DNA from: Pararhodobacter oceanensis
GTDB taxonomy: Bacteria; Pseudomonadota; Alphaproteobacteria; Rhodobacterales; Rhodobacteraceae
Direction of reading: 5' to 3'
Length of the DNA: 64,000 nucleotides
Assembly: GCF_003076755.1 (NCBI RefSeq)
Contig: NZ_QDKM01000001.1
Span: 310,001 to 374,000, forward strand
The translations under genes were made by a program, and so were the position numbers. Below, piece by piece: positions 29,156 through 38,874 of this stretch. Each line of letters begins with the position of its first letter. Positions within the stretch are counted from its first letter, which is position 1. The notes under the pieces were generated by a model. That model was not told where the DNA came from. It searched no databases and worked only from the letters and a program-made list of their open reading frames with translations.

Positions 29156-30476
29156 CTTCATCACTTCCATCTAGCCACGCGGGCCGGTTTGTTGTCTCGA
29201 TTTGAAGGATCTCGGCGGGCACAGGGATCAAAACCGGCCGCGTCAGCGGGTAACTGTCAAGCACGCCGCCGGGCAGGGTCGCGGGGAAACTGGCTTGGCT
29301 CCAGCGGATCAATTGCACGGCGGGCGAGCCCAAAAGCAGCCCGGCGGCGGGTTGCGACCACAGGATATGATCCATCAAGTCATTGGGGCGAAAGCGCGAA
29401 TCCGCGATGCCGTCGCCGTTCAGGTCAAACGCCGGATGGTCGGACCAGAAGTTGCCGCGCTGGTCATGGCTCCATTCGACATCTGTGGTGCCGACGTATT
29501 TGACCTGCGTCTGGTTGCCGATAAAGGCGTTGCTGGTGATCACATTGCGCTCGGACCCAGCGGTGAAGTGGATGCCGATCCCGCAGCCCTCAAAGCGGTT
29601 GCCGACAATCAGATTGCGGTGCGCGTTATAGACAAAGGTGCATTTCTCGGTGGTGCCGCCGCGCACCAGATTGCCGCTGACATCGGCGTTATTGGCGTAA
29701 TTCAGCATGATCCCGTGATCGCGGTCCGAGAGCGACAGATTGCCGACCACCCGCACGCGGTTCGAGAACATGATCGCAAAGCCCAGATGGTTGCCGATTG
29801 AGGCGTTTCCGGTGACTTCGCTGTTGTTGGTATACATGAAATGCACCGCAAAGCGCAGATCCCGCATGATGTTGTCGCGAAAGATATTGTCGCGCGAGGC
29901 ATTAGCGAAAATCCCGTCGCGACCATAGCGGATATGGTTGCCCTCTACCACGGTGCCGGGGGCGTTCCACACGTAAATCCCGTTCCCGCGCGAGTTCATC
30001 CGGTGCAGGCGCCGCCCGATGACCTCATTGCCGCGGACAATGGAATCACGCGCGCCAAATACATGAATTCCCACATGGTTTTCGACCAGCACGTTGTCTT
30101 CAACCAAGGCGCGGCGGGCGGTGCGGCCCAGTTTGATACCGGAGTCCACCTCGGCGTGTGCATCGCCCGAGCCGCGGATCTCTAGGCCGCGCAGGGTGAC
30201 GTCTTCGCCGGTGACGGTGATCACCGAACCAAGGCCAGAGCCCTCAACCAGCGCCTGACCGGCGCCGTCGATGGTGATGGCAAATTCCAGAACCACCGGG
30301 CCGTCGTGACGGCCCGGGGCAAGTATCAGGGTATCGCCGGGGCTGGCCCCGGCGACGGCCATAGCCAACGCCCCCGGTTCAGCGGGCACGATCCGCTCGA
30401 CGGCATGGGCGAGGCCCGCAGCCGAGACGAGGATCATGACCGCTAGGGTCGAAAGAAGAACACGGAGGCGTTGCAT
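29127..30476 (-). CDS. nosD: NosD, periplasmic beta-helix maturation protein
   Basis: The 449-residue protein has a Sec signal (residues 1-25, ending GLAHA) and a right-handed parallel beta-helix made of repeats such as NVLVENHVGIHV, NHIRYGRDGIFA and GNLSLSDRDHGIML, ending in a NFWSDHPAFDLNGDGIADS segment found in all NosD/CASH proteins. It works with NosFY in the periplasm to build the CuZ centre. It starts 9 bp after nosZ. The highly acidic C-terminus (DGSDEDDDSFPDQG) overlaps the nosF start. Confidence 0.93.
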   Translation of the reverse strand: MQRLRVLLSTLAVMILVSAAGLAHAVERIVPAEPGALAMAVAGASPGDTLILAPGRHDGPVVLEFAITIDGAGQALVEGSGLGSVITVTGEDVTLRGLEIRGSGDAHAEVDSGIKLGRTARRALVEDNVLVENHVGIHVFGARDSIVRGNEVIGRRLHRMNSRGNGIYVWNAPGTVVEGNHIRYGRDGIFANASRDNIFRDNIMRDLRFAVHFMYTNNSEVTGNASIGNHLGFAIMFSNRVRVVGNLSLSDRDHGIMLNYANNADVSGNLVRGGTTEKCTFVYNAHRNLIVGNRFEGCGIGIHFTAGSERNVITSNAFIGNQTQVKYVGTTDVEWSHDQRGNFWSDHPAFDLNGDGIADSRFRPNDLMDHILWSQPAAGLLLGSPAVQLIRWSQASFPATLPGGVLDSYPLTRPVLIPVPAEILQIETTNRPAWLDGSDEDDDSFPDQG

Positions 30477-30485
30477 GATGGCTCC

Positions 30486-32444
30486 TTACGCCGGTTCAAC
30501 CAGCATCCGGCCGCGCATCTCCATGTGGAGGGCGTGGCAGAACCACTGGCAGTAATACCAGTAGACACCGGGTTTGGTGGCCTTGAAGGTGATCGAGGCG
30601 GTCTGCTGCGGGCTGATCTCCATGGCGACACCGTGGTCACCCATGGTGAAGCCGTGGCTGAGGTCGTCGATATCATCCAGATTGGTGATGATGATCGTGA
30701 CTTCGTCGCCCTGACGCACGGTGAATTTGTCCAGCGAGAAGGCCGGAGCAATCGAGGTCATATAGACCCGCACCTTGTCGCCATCGCGGATCACCGTGTC
30801 CATCCAGTCGTCGATGTCCACCCCGTCGGCCTCGGCCTGTGCGCGCACCGCGTCAAACGACGGATCGGCGCGGTCATAGGCGTTGCGCGGGTTGATCAGC
30901 GAGCGGTGCACAAGGATCGAGTCGTGCGGCTCGGCGAAGGTCGGGCCGTCGTGCACGAGATGCAGATTGTCCCCGTCGATGGCAAAGAGTTGCTCGTTCT
31001 CGGGCTTGAGGGGACCGACATTGAGGAACCGGTCTTTCGAGAATTTATTCATCGAGATGAAGTATTTCCCGTCAGCGTCCAGCGTCTCACCCATGGTCGT
31101 CGAGTTGTGACCCGGCTGGTAGTGCACATCGGTTTTCGAGATCAGATAATCGACATCGGCCCCGTTATGCGCCTCGATCGCGCGCTCGATGTTCCAGAAC
31201 GCGATCTGGCTGTCGAGGAACAGGGTGGTATAGGCGTTGCCCTGCCCGTCAAAGGCGGTGTGGAGCGGCCCGAGACCCAGTTCCGGCTCGGCCACGACGC
31301 AGGCGCGCATGTCCTCGGAGTTGTCGACAAGGCTGTCGTCTTCGAACAGGTTGTCCAAGAGCCGCACGTCGATCACCGTCACCGTTGGCGAGAGTTTGCC
31401 AGCAATGCAGAGGTGGATCTTGTCGGGCGCCATGTTGCAGCCGTGCGGGTTGTTCGGCACGGGGATGTAGCGGGTGTATTTCTTGTTGTTCCCTTTACGC
31501 CCGTCGATCACTTTGACGCCGTTCAACTCGATATAGTCGCCCGCCGCGATACCGGCCTCGATCTCGGCGATGTTGAACACCACAACATGGTCCATGTCGG
31601 CGGCGGTCATATCGGGCAGATCCATGCCCATTTCCGAGTTATAGGAGGTCGAGAAGGCGTATTTGCCGTCATAGTCGCAGTCGGTGTTGTCGAGGTTGCC
31701 CGAGACCATCACCTGCCACGCGACCTGCATCTCGTCGGCATCGACAGCGGTGTAGAAGTTCACATACTGCGACGGATCGTCGAGAATGGTGCCGTCATTG
31801 ACCATCGGCGTTTCGTCTTCGCCATTGGCGAACACATAGTTGGTCCGTGGCCATTTTTGCGGACGCAGACCGTGGATCGCCTTGGCGTTGGGGATCTCGA
31901 GGATCTTGTCGCATTTCATGATGTCGCAGCGCACACGGGCAACGCGGGTGTTGGCCTTGTCATTCATATAAAGGAAGCGCCCGTCATAGCGGCCTTCGGT
32001 GAAGGACATATGGACGTGGTGCAGGTCGCCGTTGTCGTGGATTTCCTTGCCATTGGCGGCGAGGTATTCCGCGGTCGCAGGCAGCATGTTTTCCTTATGG
32101 ATGGCGATCGACTCGTTGGTCGAGCCCCAGCCGGTCGCCGAGCAACGGTTGAACACCGGCACGCGCATCAATTCGCGCATCGACGGAATGCCCAGAATGC
32201 GCATCTCGCCGGCCTGACCCGAGGACCAGAAGCCATAGTATTCGTCCAGCTGACCCGGTGCAACATGCGCATCCTCAACCGCCGAGGCCGAGGCCGAGCG
32301 GGTGCTGGCGGCGGTCAGCGTGGCGGCGGTGCCGGCCAGCATCGCGGCACGGGGCAGACCGATGGCGCCCAATGCGGTGCCGGTGGCCGTGGCCCCCAGC
32401 AGGCCCCGACGGCTGATGCCGCTGTGTTCTTTGTGGTCAGACAT
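30486..32444 (-). CDS. nosZ: Nitrous oxide reductase, clade I (Tat-exported)
   Basis: The 652-residue enzyme reduces N2O to N2 in the periplasm. A twin-arginine leader ([13 protein letters not shown], Arg12-Arg13) places it in clade I. The seven-bladed propeller with the CuZ histidines includes DLHHVHMSF and GLGPLHTAF; the C-terminal cupredoxin has the CuA motif [12 protein letters not shown] (Cys632, Cys636, His640, Met643) and an upstream SHGF histidine. AGGAG sits 8 bp before the ATG at 32444, one base after the nosR stop. All key copper ligands appear intact, so the enzyme should be functional. Confidence 0.97.
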   Translation of the reverse strand: MSDHKEHSGISRRGLLGATATGTALGAIGLPRAAMLAGTAATLTAASTRSASASAVEDAHVAPGQLDEYYGFWSSGQAGEMRILGIPSMRELMRVPVFNRCSATGWGSTNESIAIHKENMLPATAEYLAANGKEIHDNGDLHHVHMSFTEGRYDGRFLYMNDKANTRVARVRCDIMKCDKILEIPNAKAIHGLRPQKWPRTNYVFANGEDETPMVNDGTILDDPSQYVNFYTAVDADEMQVAWQVMVSGNLDNTDCDYDGKYAFSTSYNSEMGMDLPDMTAADMDHVVVFNIAEIEAGIAAGDYIELNGVKVIDGRKGNNKKYTRYIPVPNNPHGCNMAPDKIHLCIAGKLSPTVTVIDVRLLDNLFEDDSLVDNSEDMRACVVAEPELGLGPLHTAFDGQGNAYTTLFLDSQIAFWNIERAIEAHNGADVDYLISKTDVHYQPGHNSTTMGETLDADGKYFISMNKFSKDRFLNVGPLKPENEQLFAIDGDNLHLVHDGPTFAEPHDSILVHRSLINPRNAYDRADPSFDAVRAQAEADGVDIDDWMDTVIRDGDKVRVYMTSIAPAFSLDKFTVRQGDEVTIIITNLDDIDDLSHGFTMGDHGVAMEISPQQTASITFKATKPGVYWYYCQWFCHALHMEMRGRMLVEPA

Positions 32445-32445
32445 T

Positions 32446-34638
32446 TCAAGTCTCCTTTCTGAGAGTATTGGACTTGGTGATTTGATCGAGCTTCTCACCG
32501 GCGCTTTTGACGCTGGCCGACACCGTTTGGCGGCGTTTGAGTTGCTTGATGACAACCGGGCATTTCTGCTCGGATTGATACAGAACCTGGCAGTGCAGGC
32601 AGTTCAGGCATTCGTTCGGGTTGATCTCGCCGGTGGGGTGGATCGCCTGAACAAAGCATTCGTTGGCGCAGGTCTGGCAGGGGTTGCCGCATTCCTTGTA
32701 GCGCTTGAGCCAGTCGAACATTCGCATCCGCGCCGGGATCGCCAGTGCCGCGCCCAGGGGGCAGAGATAGCGGCAGTAGAAGCGCTCGATGAACAGACCG
32801 GCGAACAGCAGGGCCAGCGCAAAGAGAACGAAGGGCCAAGCGCGGTCGAAACGCAGCACGATGGCGGTTTTAAACGGCTCGACTTCGGCCAGACGCTCGC
32901 CCCATTCCAGCGACACCAGAGAGGCGCCGAAGAGAGCCAGAAAGATCATGTATTTGATCGGCCAGAGACGCTCGTGCAGGCCCCACGGCAGGGTGATCTG
33001 CGGCACACGCAGTTTGCGGGCGATCTGGTTGGTCAGCTCCTGCAGCGCGCCGAAGGGGCAGAGCCAGCCGCAGAAGGCGCCGCGGCCCCAGAAGATCATC
33101 GCCGCCGCCACCGAGAACCACAGGATGAAGGTCAGCGGGTCGAGAAGGAACGCCTGCCACGAGAAGCCGCCGATCAGCGATTGGAACAGGGCGAGGATAT
33201 TGACCACCGAGAGCTGTGCATTGGCATACCAGCCGAGGAAAAACAGCGTCACGGTCAGGAAGGACATGCGGAACCAATAGGTGACGCGCTCGGAGCGGGT
33301 CAGGAAGCTTTGGAAGAAGAAGGCACCCGTGAGGATCACCAACATCGCGATCAACACGCCGATCTCCAGCTTCTGGTCGTTCCAGATACGCTCGATCAGG
33401 GCCATCTGCGCCTCGCGTTCGGCCTGATCGTCGTGAATATCCGTGGCCATCGCGGCCACCGGACGGGCGCGCTCGGTGACAAAGGCGCGCGGCAGTTGGT
33501 AGCCCAGATCGAAGGTGGTGAAGGCCCGCTCCAGCGCCGCAACATCGCGCTGCACCAGAAGCTGCAAGCGCCATGGTTCCGCCGGATCAAAGCCGGTGTC
33601 GGCGCTGATGCGGAAGATATCCGTCTCGTTCAAGGCCGGCGTGCCCTGCGCGGCGACATCGCCAAGGCGGCGGTGGTCGCGGTCGCGAAAGCGCACCGAG
33701 ATATCGCCCTGGATCAACACGATACGGTCAAAAATCCCGCCGCGCACATAGCCCGAGCCTTTAAAGGAATAGGGGCCACGGCCGCCGACAAAGATCGCAT
33801 GATCGCCCTCTTCCAGCCATTCGGTCAGGTTGCCGTATTCGGCCTCGCCCATGATCTCGCGGCCAATGCCCGGCACGCTGACCAGCGCGGTATAGAGGTC
33901 GATATAGGTGTCTTCCGCCGGATCGGTGAGCGCACGGCGCGCAGCGCGCGGGTCTTCGAGTTGCTCGAACGCGGCGTTGACCTGCCCGACATCCAGCGTC
34001 ATCCGCCGCACCGTGCCATCGCCAACCAGATCGAACCAATTGTCGGCGGCCTCGGCTTCGGCGTTCAGATCGAACTGCGGCCCGCTGTCAGGGCTCTGCG
34101 CGGTCAACCCGCCCAGCCCCATCATCCGCGCCACCCGAATGCCCGACCGCTGGATCGAGTCGTCGATCACCATGATCGTCACGGTGGCGCCCGAGATGAT
34201 GTTGAGTTCCGGCGCCTCGCCGCCATTCGCCAGATCGGCCAGATTGATGCCGATTTGACCGGCAATACTCTCGCGGATGCGGCTGTCGGGGATGCCGATC
34301 AGCACAATCGGCTCGGAGTGATCGACCATATTCAGGCCGAGAATGGTGGAATCATCCCCAATCGCCACCATCACATGGATCGGTTTGCCCGAATAGCCGG
34401 TGGTGCCGACGAAATCCGAGGTGATGAAGGCCCAGCCGATGCGCTCGGAGCCGCGCAGCAAGGGGGCGACCGGCAGATCCTCGCGGATGGCGCCGAAACC
34501 ATCGGCCTCTGCCACCAGCGACGCGGGGTCTGTGTCCACCAGGAAGCGCTGCAAATGGGGCGTTTGCGCGGCGGCGGCCAGCGGGAATAGCAGGGCTGCC
34601 AAGAAGACAATGAAGCGGCTGAGAAGCGGGGCAAACAT
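32446..34638 (-). CDS. nosR: NosR, membrane flavoprotein and regulator for NosZ
   Basis: This 730-residue polytopic protein has a signal ([19 protein letters not shown]), a periplasmic FMN-binding domain with SGATVT, several membrane helices, two CxxxCP motifs (CGWLCPFGA and CRYLCPLGA), and a cytoplasmic pair of 4Fe-4S clusters ([12 protein letters not shown] and CLNCLHCQ). It passes electrons toward NosZ and is required for nos expression. NosX probably flavinylates the SGATVT threonine. It starts 5 bp after nosC and ends one base before nosZ. Confidence 0.95.
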   Translation of the reverse strand: MFAPLLSRFIVFLAALLFPLAAAAQTPHLQRFLVDTDPASLVAEADGFGAIREDLPVAPLLRGSERIGWAFITSDFVGTTGYSGKPIHVMVAIGDDSTILGLNMVDHSEPIVLIGIPDSRIRESIAGQIGINLADLANGGEAPELNIISGATVTIMVIDDSIQRSGIRVARMMGLGGLTAQSPDSGPQFDLNAEAEAADNWFDLVGDGTVRRMTLDVGQVNAAFEQLEDPRAARRALTDPAEDTYIDLYTALVSVPGIGREIMGEAEYGNLTEWLEEGDHAIFVGGRGPYSFKGSGYVRGGIFDRIVLIQGDISVRFRDRDHRRLGDVAAQGTPALNETDIFRISADTGFDPAEPWRLQLLVQRDVAALERAFTTFDLGYQLPRAFVTERARPVAAMATDIHDDQAEREAQMALIERIWNDQKLEIGVLIAMLVILTGAFFFQSFLTRSERVTYWFRMSFLTVTLFFLGWYANAQLSVVNILALFQSLIGGFSWQAFLLDPLTFILWFSVAAAMIFWGRGAFCGWLCPFGALQELTNQIARKLRVPQITLPWGLHERLWPIKYMIFLALFGASLVSLEWGERLAEVEPFKTAIVLRFDRAWPFVLFALALLFAGLFIERFYCRYLCPLGAALAIPARMRMFDWLKRYKECGNPCQTCANECFVQAIHPTGEINPNECLNCLHCQVLYQSEQKCPVVIKQLKRRQTVSASVKSAGEKLDQITKSNTLRKET

Positions 34639-34643
34639 AGAGA

Positions 34644-35027
34644 TCAGACCTCGGTCGGGGGCGCGCGGGCCGGATGGAACACCGGTGCCCGAACGGGAAT
34701 ACTGTCATGCTGCAACGCGTCATGTGCGGGTGCGGCAAAGCGGAGTGCAGCCGGCGCGCTGACCAGCGGCGGCGTGAAAAAGGCGACGGCGCTCAGGCAG
34801 TCGCGGCAGGGCAAGAGATCGCAGTGCTGATCGGGATCGGCGCGGTTGCCGGCGTCATCGACATAGATCGTCGAGGTGCCGCCCTGACGGTCGCAGATCA
34901 CCATTTCGGTCAACTGGTCGTGCCGCGGATCGGACCGGCCCTGCGCAACGCCGATCACCGCCGAACTCGCGATCAGCGAGAGGCTGGTGCACAGGGCGAC
35001 AAGAAATGATCCGATTCGATTGCTCAT
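34644..35027 (-). CDS. nosC: NosC-like small membrane protein with Cys motif
   Basis: The 127-residue protein occupies the nosC place of the Paracoccus-type nosCRZDFYLX cluster. It has an N-terminal hydrophobic segment (about 8-29) and a CDLLPCRDC motif (Cys-X4-Cys-X2-Cys), suggestive of metal or haem handling, as in DUF2946-type proteins. Function is unknown. The predicted transcription start falls at about 35028, immediately before the ATG, so the mRNA may be leaderless or nearly so; the only upstream purine tract, AGGGAT, directly abuts the ATG. Confidence 0.8.
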   Translation of the reverse strand: MSNRIGSFLVALCTSLSLIASSAVIGVAQGRSDPRHDQLTEMVICDRQGGTSTIYVDDAGNRADPDQHCDLLPCRDCLSAVAFFTPPLVSAPAALRFAAPAHDALQHDSIPVRAPVFHPARAPPTEV

Positions 35028-35353
35028 ATCCCTATGGATAGAGCGCCGCGCAGGCTCCGGCTTTGACCTGCGTCAAGTTTTAGAGACACAGGGCTCTATG
35101 CGCAGCGCGGGCGGTGATCTGGCGCGGGGATGGGCCGACAGGCGCTGGCACGGCGCGCGGTGCGATTGGGGTTTGGTGATTGATGATAAGGGCTTGGCGG
35201 GTTTTCGGCGCATCGCTATGGGGCGTTTCAGGCTGCCTCATGCGCGCGCGAAACATGGGTTTCAGGCCGGGAACCCGTTGCATTTGAATGAAAAACCGTC
35301 ATTTCAGGGGTATATTTGCCCGCATCACGCAGCGCCCTGCCCGCGCGTCACCT
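35028..35353. other. Intergenic region between the Crp/Fnr regulator and nosC
   Basis: This 326-bp gap holds the nosC promoter at its nosC-proximal end (35035-35076). The remainder, about 35080-35353, lies downstream of the Crp/Fnr gene. No T-tract hairpin terminator and no convincing ORF were seen there, so read-through from the regulator into nosC is possible. Confidence 0.5.
35035..35076 (-). promoter_or_regulatory. nosC promoter: FNR/NnrR box plus -10
   Basis: TTGAC-CTGC-GTCAA (35063-35076) is a perfect FNR/DNR/NnrR-type half-site pair. Measured from its centre (35069.5) at -41.5, the transcription start falls at about 35028 and the -10 at 35040-35035, where the minus strand reads TATCCA. 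This is the exact class II arrangement used by Crp/Fnr activators, so the nos operon is expected to be induced by oxygen limitation or nitric oxide. Confidence 0.75.
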
Positions 35354-36076
35354 CTAGGCGGCCGCGTGATCCGTCGCAGCCTGCACATCCAGCATTCTGC
35401 GCGCCATAGTGATCTGGCGGCCCGAGGCAAGCATCTGCCCGCCCTCTTGCAGCCGTTTGATCAGCCGCGAGATGGTCTCGGGCTGCACCCCCAGTAGATC
35501 GGCCAGATCGCGGCGCGAGACCGGCAGCCGCATGGTAAATTCCGCGCCCGTATCCGTGCCATGCGCCCGCATCAGACGTGTCAGAATATCCGCCAGCCGG
35601 TCCTGCCCCGAGGCGGTGGCACTGGCGATAATCCGCGCGTGATTGCGGTCGATTTCTGCAATGCAGCGCGAGGTGAGCCGCGCCATCACCGCAGGCGTGC
35701 TGCCGATCACCCGCTGCGCGTCGCGCTGGCCCACGGTGCAGATCCGCGAGGGCAAGAGCGCGCGCGCCTCGGTCCTATGGCGGCGCCCCTCAAGAAACGA
35801 CCGGTAGCCGATGATATCGCCCGGATAGGCCAGTCGCAGCAGCGTCGAGCGCCCGTCCTCGTGATGCGCGCGTAGGGCGATCAAGCCGCTGGACACGCAG
35901 TAAACCGCGCGGTTTTCATCGCCTTGCAGGAACAACACCTGCCCGCGTTGCAAATTGCGCCGGGTAAAGCCGCGGGTCAGCGCATCGGTGGCTCTGGCAG
36001 TGACCGGCTGCCAGATGCTGCCCGCGTAATGGGCGCAACTGCCGCAGGGGTGTGGCGTCGGTTTGCTCTGTGACAT
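35354..36076 (-). CDS. Crp/Fnr-family transcriptional regulator
   Basis: The 240-residue protein has an N-terminal cyclic-nucleotide-type beta roll, a long dimer helix and a C-terminal helix-turn-helix. The recognition helix QPETISRLIKRL has the E-x-x-S-R pattern that reads TTGAT/TTGAC half-sites, as in FNR. An N-terminal CGSC (Cys11, Cys14) is followed by isolated cysteines at about 59, 113 and 138, so the usual FNR cluster spacing (CxxCx5C) is not obvious. It could sense oxygen, NO or redox. It lies between nnrS and nosC and is the likely activator of the two boxes here. 36077-36176 is a 100-bp gap with no clear signal. Confidence 0.88.
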   Translation of the reverse strand: MSQSKPTPHPCGSCAHYAGSIWQPVTARATDALTRGFTRRNLQRGQVLFLQGDENRAVYCVSSGLIALRAHHEDGRSTLLRLAYPGDIIGYRSFLEGRRHRTEARALLPSRICTVGQRDAQRVIGSTPAVMARLTSRCIAEIDRNHARIIASATASGQDRLADILTRLMRAHGTDTGAEFTMRLPVSRRDLADLLGVQPETISRLIKRLQEGGQMLASGRQITMARRMLDVQAATDHAAA

Positions 36077-36176
36077 CTCGGGGTTCGCAGGTTTGGGCGC
36101 TGGGTTCGGTTGCGCAGAGGATAGAGCAGCGGCGCAGCGCGGTCGACTGCGGCCAATGGTAACAGCGGCGCGGGCG

Positions 36177-37427
36177 CTAGCTGCGGCGTTTGCGTTTGTG
36201 GGTGAGGATCGGCCAGTAATGCAGCGCGAAACCGGCGAAAGCGGCGATCCACAGCGCGCCAGAGAGATGCGTGAACCAGAGGGGTGCGGCGCTATAGCCC
36301 GCGGTGAATCGCATGGCGGCGGCGCTCAGGATCATCAGGTAAATCACCCGCAGCGCACCGCTCGCCACCTGCGGTCGCCCCGCATGGGCAAGGCTCGCGC
36401 GCGACATCACCGCCAGTGGCATCACGCCGACCGCGCCAATCATCCAGATATGCTGCGCGGCGATTTCGGGGATCAAACCGGGCGCGAGACTTGCACCGCC
36501 GGTCAGCAAAAACCCAAGCGGGATAAAGAGATAGCCGATGTGCAAGATCCAAACCAAGGGCTCGGCCGCGGTCTTTTGGCCGGACCAGCGCGCCAGCCGG
36601 ATCAGATGTGCGGCCCCCGCTGCGAGGCAGAGCGCGGCGGTCACCGCATGCTCGGGCCGCGCGACATAGGCGAAGAGCGCCAGCGCGCCGAGGCTCAGGG
36701 CCAGCCGGTCGAGCGGGCCGAAGGGGTGCGGCAAGCCGCTGCGCTTTTGCTTGACCAGATAGTTGCGGGTGAAACTGGGCACCACGCGCCCGCCGATCAG
36801 CGTGACAAACCCCACCGCCACCGCCAGCCCAAGCCGGAATCCGGCGCCCCCCGCCGCGTAGTCACCGTGCAGCACCTGCCAATGAAACAGCCCATTCGCG
36901 GTGAGAAAGCCGAGAAACAGCGCCAGAACCGGCAGGTTGCGCCAGTTTTTCCCCGCCACAATCTCGCGCAGCATGGCCAGCGCTAGCAAGAGCGGAAACA
37001 GCAGATCGGCGGCAACTATCGTCAGAGGCGGCGCGGGGCTGAGCAGCGCCACGCGTCCCAGCGCCCAAGTCGCGGCCAGCACGGCGACCGGCCAGCCGAG
37101 GATCGGGAAACGGCCGGTCCAATTGGGAATCGCGGTTAACAGAAACCCGCCGAGAAACGCGCCCAATGCCCCGAACAGCATTTCATGCGCGTGCCACGAG
37201 ACGGGGTCCATCGGGGTGGGCAGGGTGATCCCTCCGGCGAGGCTGAAGATCCAGAGCACCATGGTTAATGCCGACCAGATCGCGCCGAACAGAAAGAACG
37301 GTCGGTAGCCGTAAGTCAGCAGTCCCGGCCCCGCCCATGCCCGCACGCGAGAGGTGGAGCGGCCGGGCGCATGCGCCGCCGCGGCGGAAGGGCTAGGTTT
37401 GGAGGGGCTGGTGTTCGGATCTCGCAT
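36177..37427 (-). CDS. nnrS: NnrS family haem-copper membrane protein
   Basis: The ~416-residue protein has about twelve membrane helices with the NnrS pattern: YGYRPFFLFGAIWSAL, WHAHEMLFGALGAFLGGFLLTAIPNWTG, GGRVVPSFTRNYL and HIWMIGAVGVMPLAVMSRA. NnrS relieves nitrosative stress and is regulated with denitrification genes. The ATG at 37427 is favoured; another in-frame start at 37466 exists, but both overlap the DUF2478 gene. The poorly conserved Ser/Pro/Ala-rich N-terminus makes the start uncertain. Confidence 0.88.
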   Translation of the reverse strand: MRDPNTSPSKPSPSAAAAHAPGRSTSRVRAWAGPGLLTYGYRPFFLFGAIWSALTMVLWIFSLAGGITLPTPMDPVSWHAHEMLFGALGAFLGGFLLTAIPNWTGRFPILGWPVAVLAATWALGRVALLSPAPPLTIVAADLLFPLLLALAMLREIVAGKNWRNLPVLALFLGFLTANGLFHWQVLHGDYAAGGAGFRLGLAVAVGFVTLIGGRVVPSFTRNYLVKQKRSGLPHPFGPLDRLALSLGALALFAYVARPEHAVTAALCLAAGAAHLIRLARWSGQKTAAEPLVWILHIGYLFIPLGFLLTGGASLAPGLIPEIAAQHIWMIGAVGVMPLAVMSRASLAHAGRPQVASGALRVIYLMILSAAAMRFTAGYSAAPLWFTHLSGALWIAAFAGFALHYWPILTHKRKRRS

Positions 37428-37920
37428 TTGACCACCATCTGTGGAGATGCACGAGATCGGCGTCAAGCGCCTCCGCCTGCCCGCCTGCGAAGCTGATCAA
37501 ACCCGCCTCACTGGCGCTGCTGACCCCAACCAGCACCGGCACGCCGTATTCGATCGCGGTGGCGATGGCGGCGCAGAACCCGCGCCCGAGGCGTTCTTCG
37601 GGTCCGAATTTATTAAGCACAAACAATTCGCTACCGGCGATCGCACCGGCTTCCACCAAAGCGACGACCTGCGTCAAAGCGTCAGCATCCAGACGGCAAG
37701 CATCCGAGCCCGTGCCCAGATCTTGGGTGATCTTGATCACCGGCCCCTGCGGCAGCACCCGCAGCTTCATGTCGCAGCCATTGGCGTGACTCGGGGCGTA
37801 ATTATGATCCTTAATGACGCCCGCAACCTGCCGCCCTGCGGCCTGTAACTGCGCAACCAATGCGGCCAGCAGATCATCGCTTGCGCCGCTTTTCTGCGTT
37901 TTTATATAGGCGATTTTCAT
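37393..37920 (-). CDS. DUF2478 family protein
   Basis: The 175-residue protein matches DUF2478, recognised by CDMKLRVLPQGPVIKITQDLG and ACRLDADAL and by LFVLNKFGPEERLGRGF. The family is often found with molybdenum or nitrogen-oxide respiration genes and was sometimes annotated as a nucleotide-binding NTP1-like protein, but no intact P-loop is visible here. Function is unknown. It overlaps nnrS and follows ubiV by 36 bp, so it belongs to the anaerobic gene run. Confidence 0.8.
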   Translation of the reverse strand: MKIAYIKTQKSGASDDLLAALVAQLQAAGRQVAGVIKDHNYAPSHANGCDMKLRVLPQGPVIKITQDLGTGSDACRLDADALTQVVALVEAGAIAGSELFVLNKFGPEERLGRGFCAAIATAIEYGVPVLVGVSSASEAGLISFAGGQAEALDADLVHLHRWWSNARSEHQPLQT

Positions 37921-37956
37921 CTCGGCTCCCTTCTAAATTACCGTTAATGCGCACCC

Positions 37957-38874
37957 TCAAACCGTGGTTTTGGCCGGTGCAGACCCCGACCATGCGACCC
38001 CGCTTTCGCCGGTCAGAAACCCGTCGCTCAGCCGCACTTCAGGGGCCAAGTCGCGCGCAGCCGCCGCGATTCCCCCTTCGGGTAGACGTCCGTCCAAACG
38101 GTCGCGATAGGCTTGGCAAATGGTTAAGAACCCCTGTGATTGCGGCGAGAGGCGCAGCGCCGAAACACCGGCCTCGGCGAGCAGTTCAATCTGGTGATCG
38201 GTGCAGGCATAGCTGTCGGATAGGGTTTGAACGCCGTTCATCGCCATGAAGGGCTGATGGTTAATCGTGCGCACCTCCAGCCCGTCGGGATCATCCTCGC
38301 AGGCGAATTGGCAATTGTCCTTGCTGCGGTTGTGCAGTCGCGCGTGATAGCAGCGGCCCGAGATCGCCAACGGCAGGCGGCCATGGCCCCAAACCTCTAT
38401 GGCGACGCCCAGATCGGCAGCGGCGCGGGCCAAGGTGGCGACCGAGGCGAGCGGCAGTTCCGGCGGCAGGCAGACACGGGTCGCGCCCAGCCCAGCCAAC
38501 CACGCCAGAGTGCCCTCATTATAGACGTTGATCAGCGGGCCGACCCAGAAGGGCGCGCCTTTGGGGAGATGCGGCAAAACGCTCAGGTCGTTAACCTCGA
38601 TGCACAGGCCCATTTCCGCCAGCGCCGCGGTCTGTTTGCGCTCACGCTTCAGCGTCACCAAGGCCAGAGAGGTCAGCGCGACCTCTTTGCCCGCCTCCAG
38701 CAACATGGTGACGGCATCGGGAATGCGGTCTTGGAAAAACGGCAAGCGTTTGGAGCAGATCAACTCGCCCAAGACCACACGCTCAACGGGTGCGCTGGCC
38801 AAATCTTGGTAAAATGCGCTCCATTTTTCGGCGGACCAAAAGAACTGGTTCGGCCCAATCGTCAGCTCCATCAT
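37957..38874 (-). CDS. ubiV: UbiV, oxygen-independent ubiquinone hydroxylation protein
   Basis: This 305-residue U32-family protein has the four cluster cysteines of UbiV: Cys40 (GELICSKR) and Cys175, Cys188, Cys192 spaced C-X12-C-X3-C, the same spacing as the E. coli Fe-S ligands. With UbiU it hydroxylates the ubiquinone ring without O2, probably using prephenate. Its stop is 36 bp before the DUF2478 gene. Its ATG overlaps the ubiU stop region. The presence of ubiTUV next to nos explains quinone supply under denitrifying conditions. Confidence 0.95.
   Translation of the reverse strand: MMELTIGPNQFFWSAEKWSAFYQDLASAPVERVVLGELICSKRLPFFQDRIPDAVTMLLEAGKEVALTSLALVTLKRERKQTAALAEMGLCIEVNDLSVLPHLPKGAPFWVGPLINVYNEGTLAWLAGLGATRVCLPPELPLASVATLARAAADLGVAIEVWGHGRLPLAISGRCYHARLHNRSKDNCQFACEDDPDGLEVRTINHQPFMAMNGVQTLSDSYACTDHQIELLAEAGVSALRLSPQSQGFLTICQAYRDRLDGRLPEGGIAAAARDLAPEVRLSDGFLTGESGVAWSGSAPAKTTV

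Noticed and set aside
30471-34590. Two long plus-strand ORFs opposite nosZ and nosR (663 and 762 codons)
   Set aside because: Both are shadows of genes with intact copper and Fe-S motifs.
25937-35027. Missing nitrite and nitric oxide reductase genes as evidence for a broken nos cluster
   Set aside because: nos genes are intact and nir/nor are often at other loci, so their absence in this window says nothing about pathway completeness.
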